64,000 nucleotides of DNA from Anaerobacillus alkaliphilus. Its GTDB lineage: Bacteria; Bacillota; Bacilli; Bacillales; Anaerobacillaceae. The notes beneath the pieces were generated by a model. The model was not told the DNA's origin, made no database searches, and saw nothing but the letters and a program-made list of their open reading frames with translations. Location: the NCBI RefSeq assembly GCF_004116265.1, contig NZ_QOUX01000045.1, forward strand, positions 62,001-126,000, written 5' to 3'. Positions 59,927 through 64,000 of the stretch are shown one piece after another (positions within the stretch are counted from its first letter, which is position 1; the number at the start of each line of letters is the position of its first letter). The position numbers and the translations under genes were made by a program.

Positions 59927-61048
59927 GAACAACCTCTCGCACCTTACAGTGTTTGTAACTTAGCAGCGATTAACTTAGGTGCTATGGCAAATAAAGAAAC
60001 GAAAGAAGTAGACTTTGAAAAGCTTAAACGTACTGTAGAAGTTGGAATTCGTATGCAGGATAACGTTATTGATGCAACACCTTACTTCTTAGAAGATAAT
60101 ACGAAGATGGCAAAAGGTGAGAGACGGATTGGTCTTGGTGTTATGGGGCTTCATGACTTATTAATCTATACTGAAACAGTCTATGGTTCAAAAGAAGGTA
60201 ATCAATTAGTTGATCAGATTTTTGAGACAATTGCGACTACTGCTTACAGAACTAGTATTGAACTTGCAAAAGAAAAAGGAAGCTTTCCTTTCTTACTTGG
60301 CGAGTCAGCGGCTGAAACGCAACTTCTTCGTGAGAAATTCGTCAATAGCGGGTATATGAAAAAAATGCCTGAAGATATTCGTCAAGATATTCTTCAATAC
60401 GGAATAAGAAATTCACATCTTTTAACTGTTGCTCCTACAGGTTCCACTGGGACAATGGTTGGAGTTTCCACAGGCCTTGAGCCTTACTATTCGTTCTCTT
60501 ACTACCGTAGCGGACGTTTAGGGAAGTTTATTGAAGTGAAAGCAGAAATTGTACAAGAGTATTTAAATCAAAATCCAGATGCTGATCCAAATAATTTACC
60601 AGAATGGTTTATCTCAACGATGGATCTTGCACCTGAAGCACACGCTGACGTACAGTGTATCATTCAACGCTGGGTTGATAGCTCGTTATCAAAAACAGTG
60701 AATGCTCCACGTGGGTATACAGTTGATCAAGTACAGGCTGTTTATGAAAGATTATATCGTGGTGGAGCAAAAGGCGGTACAGTCTATGTAGATGGAAGCC
60801 GAGATGCTCAAGTACTTTCTTTAACAACAGAAGAAAATAAATTTGAAGAGGAAGTTACTGAAACAAACAAAAAAGAAAAGAAGCAAGTTGTCTTGATTGA
60901 CACAATTGCCGACTTACGTTCAACTTCGGTAACAATTGGTTCTGAAGTAGGAAATACGTGCCCAGTTTGTCGAACTGGAACTGTAGAAGATATTGGTGGT
61001 TGTAACACGTGTACCAATTGTAATGCGCAATTAAAGTGTGGCTTATAA
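59927..61048 (+). CDS. nrdJ: Class II ribonucleotide reductase, exon 3
   Basis: 373 codons plus stop. It begins EQPLAPYSVCNLAAINLG, the second half of the catalytic loop. It contains RRIGLGVMGLHDLL, the phosphate-binding APTGSTGTMVGVSTGLEPYY (two stretches) and ends with a Cys-rich tail NTCPVC, CNTCTNC, LKCGL used for active-site re-reduction. No obvious class I or III reductase genes lie nearby. Terminator follows. Confidence 0.93.
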   Translation, partial: EQPLAPYSVCNLAAINLGAMANKETKEVDFEKLKRTVEVGIRMQDNVIDATPYFLEDNTKMAKGERRIGLGVMGLHDLLIYTETVYGSKEGNQLVDQIFETIATTAYRTSIELAKEKGSFPFLLGESAAETQLLREKFVNSGYMKKMPEDIRQDILQYGIRNSHLLTVAPTGSTGTMVGVSTGLEPYYSFSYYRSGRLGKFIEVKAEIVQEYLNQNPDADPNNLPEWFISTMDLAPEAHADVQCIIQRWVDSSLSKTVNAPRGYTVDQVQAVYERLYRGGAKGGTVYVDGSRDAQVLSLTTEENKFEEEVTETNKKEKKQVVLIDTIADLRSTSVTIGSEVGNTCPVCRTGTVEDIGGCNTCTNCNAQLKCGL

Positions 61049-61051
61049 TTC

Positions 61052-61084
61052 AAAGGAGAGAGCGGAGACGCTCTCTCCTTTTAC
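61052..61084 (+). terminator. Terminator of nrdJ
   Basis: AAAGGAGAGAGCG / CGCTCTCTCCTTT perfect 13-bp stem with 4-nt loop. Confidence 0.9.
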
Positions 61085-61172
61085 CATTACTGGAACGTTT
61101 TTAATAACAATAAACCGAAGTTTTTGTACACCTTAATACATAGGACTGAAACTACTTAAGGTGGGAAAACTT

Positions 61173-62198
61173 ATGAAACCATTTGTACCGCAGTTAGTAT
61201 ATATTGAACCAAAGGCCCTTGATTATCCACTAGGCCGAGAGCTTAAAGAAAAATTTGAGGGCATGGGTATTGAAATTCGAGAAACTACGTCTCATAATCA
61301 AGTTCGAGGTATTCCGGGAGAAAATGAAAATCAAGTGTATCGAAATGCAAAGTCAACATTAGTTGTCGGCATCAGGAAGACACTGAAATTTGAAACATCA
61401 AAGCCTTCAGCTGAATACGCAATCCCATTAGCCACTGGATGTATGGGGCATTGCCACTATTGCTATTTACAAACAACAATGGGCGATAAACCATATATTA
61501 GAACATATGTTAATTTGGAAGATATCTTTGATGCTGCTTCAAAATATATAAAAGAGCGTGAGGGAGAAATAACAAGGTTTGAGGCAGCATGTACCTCAGA
61601 CATAGTTGGGTTAGATCATTTAACACATTCCCTAAAGAAAACGATTGAGTTTATTGGTCAAACTGATTTAGGTAGGCTTAGATTTGTGACAAAGTATCAT
61701 CATGTTGATCATTTACTTGATGCTAAACATAATGGCAATTCACGTTTTCGTTTTAGTTTAAATTCAAATTATGTTATTAAAAATTTTGAACCGGGTACAT
61801 CATCTTTTGACAAAAGGATAGAAGCAGCAGGTAAAGTTGCAAAGGCCAATTATCCGCTTGGATTTATTTTAGCCCCTCTCTATCGGCACGAGAACTGGGA
61901 AGAAGGTTATTTAGAGCTTTTTGAAAAATTGGAAGCCACATTACCTAATTACGCTACGAAAGATTTAACATTTGAGCTAATTCAACACCGTTTTACTAAG
62001 ACAGCAAAAAATACGATCATTAAAAGATATCCTAAGTCAAAATTAGAAATGAACGAAGAAGAGAGAAAGTATAAATGGGGCAAATATGGTAGAGGAAAAT
62101 ATGTTTATAAAAATGAAGAATCTGATGAGCTAAGAAATACAATTGAAGGTTATATTGAAAAATTCTTTCCATCAGCTAAAATTGAGTATTATACGTAA
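61173..62198 (+). CDS. splB: Spore photoproduct lyase
   Basis: Radical SAM enzyme that reverses the thymine spore photoproduct during germination. 341 residues from ATG 61173, 9 nt behind AAGGTGGG; GTG 61161 overlaps that site. The CxxxCxxC cluster motif reads ATGCMGHCHYCYLQ (about 88-101). The N-terminus FVPQLVYIEPKALDYPLGRE and the C-terminal LIQHRFTKTAKNTI match SplB closely. The splA regulator that precedes splB in B. subtilis is absent; nrdJ stands upstream instead. Confidence 0.96.
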   Translation: MKPFVPQLVYIEPKALDYPLGRELKEKFEGMGIEIRETTSHNQVRGIPGENENQVYRNAKSTLVVGIRKTLKFETSKPSAEYAIPLATGCMGHCHYCYLQTTMGDKPYIRTYVNLEDIFDAASKYIKEREGEITRFEAACTSDIVGLDHLTHSLKKTIEFIGQTDLGRLRFVTKYHHVDHLLDAKHNGNSRFRFSLNSNYVIKNFEPGTSSFDKRIEAAGKVAKANYPLGFILAPLYRHENWEEGYLELFEKLEATLPNYATKDLTFELIQHRFTKTAKNTIIKRYPKSKLEMNEEERKYKWGKYGRGKYVYKNEESDELRNTIEGYIEKFFPSAKIEYYT

Positions 62199-62308
62199 AA
62201 AATTGTACTGGTTGTCCAAAAAAAGTGAATATAGTATAATTTTCTTGATGAAAGAGAATTTGTATATTTAGCTACAATTGGGTCGGAGAGGAAATCGGAG
62301 GGGACACG

Positions 62309-62740
62309 ATGCCAACACCAAGTATGGAAGATTATTTAGAGCGAATTTATTTACTAATAGAAGATAAGGGATATGCCAGAGTTTCTGATATAGCAGAAGC
62401 ACTAGAAGTCCATCCTTCCTCTGTTACAAAAATGGTTCAAAAATTAGACCAAACGGAATATGTAATCTATGAAAAATACCGTGGCTTTGTACTGACACCC
62501 AAAGGGAAAAAGGTTGGAAAACGGTTAGTATTACGGCATGAACTTCTTGAAGAGTTTCTTCGTATTATTGGAGTCAGTAATGATAAGATTTATCAAGATG
62601 TAGAAGGAATTGAACATCATTTAAGTTGGGATGCTATTGATCGTATTGGCGACCTCGTTCAATTCTTCTCAGAAGACAAGTCTAGAGTCGATTTACTTAG
62701 AAAAGTCCAAAAGAAGAATGAAACAGAACAAGGAAAATAA
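62309..62740 (+). CDS. mntR: Manganese transport regulator MntR
   Basis: DtxR-family repressor of manganese uptake genes. 143 residues. Metal ligands of B. subtilis MntR are present at the same numbers: Asp8 and Glu11 in MEDYLERIY, His in [10 protein letters not shown] (about 77), Glu99, Glu102 and His103 in [11 protein letters not shown]. The winged helix [20 protein letters not shown] is intact. ATG behind GGAGGGG. Monocistronic with terminator. Confidence 0.97.
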   Translation: MPTPSMEDYLERIYLLIEDKGYARVSDIAEALEVHPSSVTKMVQKLDQTEYVIYEKYRGFVLTPKGKKVGKRLVLRHELLEEFLRIIGVSNDKIYQDVEGIEHHLSWDAIDRIGDLVQFFSEDKSRVDLLRKVQKKNETEQGK

Positions 62741-62744
62741 TTGG

Positions 62745-62780
62745 AAAATCTATCTATACTTTTATAGATGGATTTTTTTA
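62745..62780 (+). terminator. Terminator of mntR
   Basis: AAAATCTATCTA / TAGATGGATTTT stem (one G-T pair) followed by T run. Confidence 0.85.
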
Positions 62781-62849
62781 TGCAATAAGTTAATCACTTT
62801 GCCTACATCCTATGCATATTGTAAATAGGAAAGATAGGAGGTGTAAACT

Positions 62850-63737
62850 TTGGATTTTGATGGAGTTTTTGCCGGTGGCGGAATTAAGGCCATAGCTTTT
62901 ATCGGGGCTTTAGAAGCTATGGAAAAGAAAGGTGCTTCATTTAAACGTTTGGCAGGTACTAGTGCAGGGGGAATATTTTCTTCGTTAATAAAAGCAGGGT
63001 ACACAAGTCAAGAAATCTTAGAAGAAATAAATAAAGTTAACTTTCCAATGTTACTAGACCCTAAACCGTCAATTTTGCCATTTGCTTTTATGAAATGGCT
63101 CAAGTTATATAAAACTCTTGGATTGTATAAGGGAGTAGAGTTGGAACATTGGATAGCTGACCTATTAGCTAAAAAAGGAATATCTACTTTTGGTGACTTA
63201 GAGCCTGGGTCATTAAGACTAATAGCTTCAGATATAACGAAAGGACGTCTTGCTGTATTACCAGATGATCTACCGCAGTATGGGATGGTTCCAGAAAAGT
63301 TTTCTATTGCCAGAGCTGTAAGAATGAGTAGTAGCCTGCCATATTTTTTCGAACCAATTCGGATCTATGACGGCAAAGGGCAACCGTCTATATTTGTTGA
63401 CGGCGGTGTACTAAGTAATTTTCCTATATGGTTATTTATGAAGAAGAAAGCAATGAGATTAGATCGTCCAGTAATTGGTTTTAATTTAAAGCCTGATCTT
63501 GATAAAATGCCTCCGAATAGGATTACCAACGCGGTAGATATGTTTACTTCTCTCTTCAAGACGATGAGGACAGCACATGATATGCGATATATTTCAGAAG
63601 AACATGCAAAGAACATCGTTTTTATACCTGTCGATAACGTAAGTACCATTGATTTTGAACTGAAAGATGAAGAAAAAGCAGAGTTAATTAAGATCGGTAG
63701 GGAAAAAACAGAGAGTTTCTTCAAGACATGGTATTAA
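62850..63737 (+). CDS. yqhO: Patatin-like phospholipase (YqhO)
   Basis: 295 residues, TTG start behind AGGAGGTG. Oxyanion-hole GGGIKAIAF (about 9-17), nucleophile elbow GTSAGG (Ser near 42) and catalytic Asp in FVDGGVLSNFP (about 188-198) give a complete Ser-Asp dyad. Lipid acyl hydrolase by family; the substrate is unknown. Lies after mntR as in B. subtilis. Confidence 0.9.
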   Translation: MDFDGVFAGGGIKAIAFIGALEAMEKKGASFKRLAGTSAGGIFSSLIKAGYTSQEILEEINKVNFPMLLDPKPSILPFAFMKWLKLYKTLGLYKGVELEHWIADLLAKKGISTFGDLEPGSLRLIASDITKGRLAVLPDDLPQYGMVPEKFSIARAVRMSSSLPYFFEPIRIYDGKGQPSIFVDGGVLSNFPIWLFMKKKAMRLDRPVIGFNLKPDLDKMPPNRITNAVDMFTSLFKTMRTAHDMRYISEEHAKNIVFIPVDNVSTIDFELKDEEKAELIKIGREKTESFFKTWY

Positions 63738-63742
63738 AAAAA

Positions 63743-63777
63743 GATCGAGCTTCTTAAAAGAGAGCTCGATTTTTTTT
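63743..63777. terminator. Terminator of yqhO
   Basis: GATCGAGCT / AGAGCTCGAT stem with long T run; the loop holds the stop codon of the convergent gene. Confidence 0.88.
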
Positions 63778-64000
63778 CTTATTCTTTTTTCCTTCTATGA
63801 CTGTCAATGTAACGTCAGTCCGTTTTTTTACAAGAGGTCGATTAAATTTCTTTACATCTTTTTTCTTTTTATGTGGAATTACGTTGCTACTGGGAGAAGC
63901 TTTATAAGTCATTCGTTTTGTTTGAGGCTGTGAGCTATAATAATTCCCAGAGCTAAACTTAGGTGCTAAAAATCTCTTTACTAGAAAGAAAATGATAGCA
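63754..64000 (-). CDS. C-terminal part of a basic, membrane-anchored protein (cut by window edge)
   Basis: The minus-strand frame is open from the window edge to TAA at 63754, about 81 codons. The visible part begins with the end of a membrane helix (IIFFLVKRFLAP), then a Ser/Tyr-rich linker and a strongly basic tail (KKKKDVKKFNRP, GKKNKKKNRALF). Its position corresponds to yqhP in B. subtilis, but the identity cannot be confirmed from this part. Confidence 0.6.
   Translation of the reverse strand, partial: AIIFFLVKRFLAPKFSSGNYYSSQPQTKRMTYKASPSSNVIPHKKKKDVKKFNRPLVKKRTDVTLTVIEGKKNKKKNRALF

Overview
The window is a chromosomal segment of an A+T-rich, endospore-forming Bacillaceae (Firmicutes). 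The gene order follows the yqg-yqh region of Bacillus subtilis closely: sodA, yqgE-type MFS, pbpA, rpmG, yqgN, gluP, yqgQ, glcK, yqgU, yqgV, yqgW, yqgX, comG genes, aroK, yqzE, yqhG/yqhH, gcvT-gcvPA-gcvPB, yqhL, lipM, mntR, yqhO. Sporulation and germination genes (spoVAF, splB), many TTG/GTG starts behind strong AGGAGG sites, and classical T-tailed terminators support this. Genes such as class II ribonucleotide reductase, ccoS and a GH57-based glucan operon are absent from the B. subtilis version. They suggest a different genus, possibly an anaerobe or alkaliphile, but the genus is not settled.

Layout. 1-4.1 kb: end of an NfeD protein, a DUF1189 membrane protein, a Na/phosphate cotransporter with Pho-box-like repeats upstream, and five tRNAs (Asn, Met, His, Ile2, Ser). 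4.1-10.7 kb: uppP, sodA, an MFS transporter, pbpA, and three small membrane-anchored proteins. 11.2-16.5 kb: a compact four-gene operon (HTH-DUF4912, a GH57 branching enzyme fused to a GT4 glycosyltransferase, a sugar nucleotidyltransferase, an unknown protein), probably making an alpha-glucan. 16.5-31.5 kb: rpmG (zinc-free type), folate, ThiF/MoeB, ldh, HAD, gluP, an M42 peptidase, an ArsR-DUF2087 regulator beside spoVAF, yqgQ, a degenerate ABC ATPase, glcK and a YqgU-like lipoprotein. 31.5-38.5 kb: a TPP-riboswitch thiE-thiS-thiD operon, a DUF1385-YqgV fusion, yqgX, ccoS, a strong small-RNA candidate on the minus strand, and a MidA-type methyltransferase. 38.7-47.3 kb: tRNA-Gln and a comG locus split in two. 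comGA-comGB are separated from comGC-comGG by a deacetylase, a DUF2325 gene under a perfect Fur box, and a DUF2500 gene. 47.3-56.6 kb: yqhG/yqhH, a glycine riboswitch with the glycine cleavage genes, yqhL, lipM and dat. 56.6-61.1 kb: a coenzyme-B12-dependent ribonucleotide reductase gene (nrdJ) broken into three exons by two group I introns, one carrying a LAGLIDADG endonuclease, with tandem NrdR boxes upstream. 61-64 kb: splB, mntR, a patatin-like gene and a partial gene.

Three mobile-element-like copies (192, 190 and 46 bp), all with perfect 8-bp target duplications, and two inverted copies of a second intergenic repeat lie between genes. The most unusual items are the two introns in nrdJ (the second splits the catalytic finger loop), the 46-bp minimal element, the orphan small RNA, the GH57-GT4 operon, the split comG locus, and the internal start in the DUF1385-YqgV fusion.
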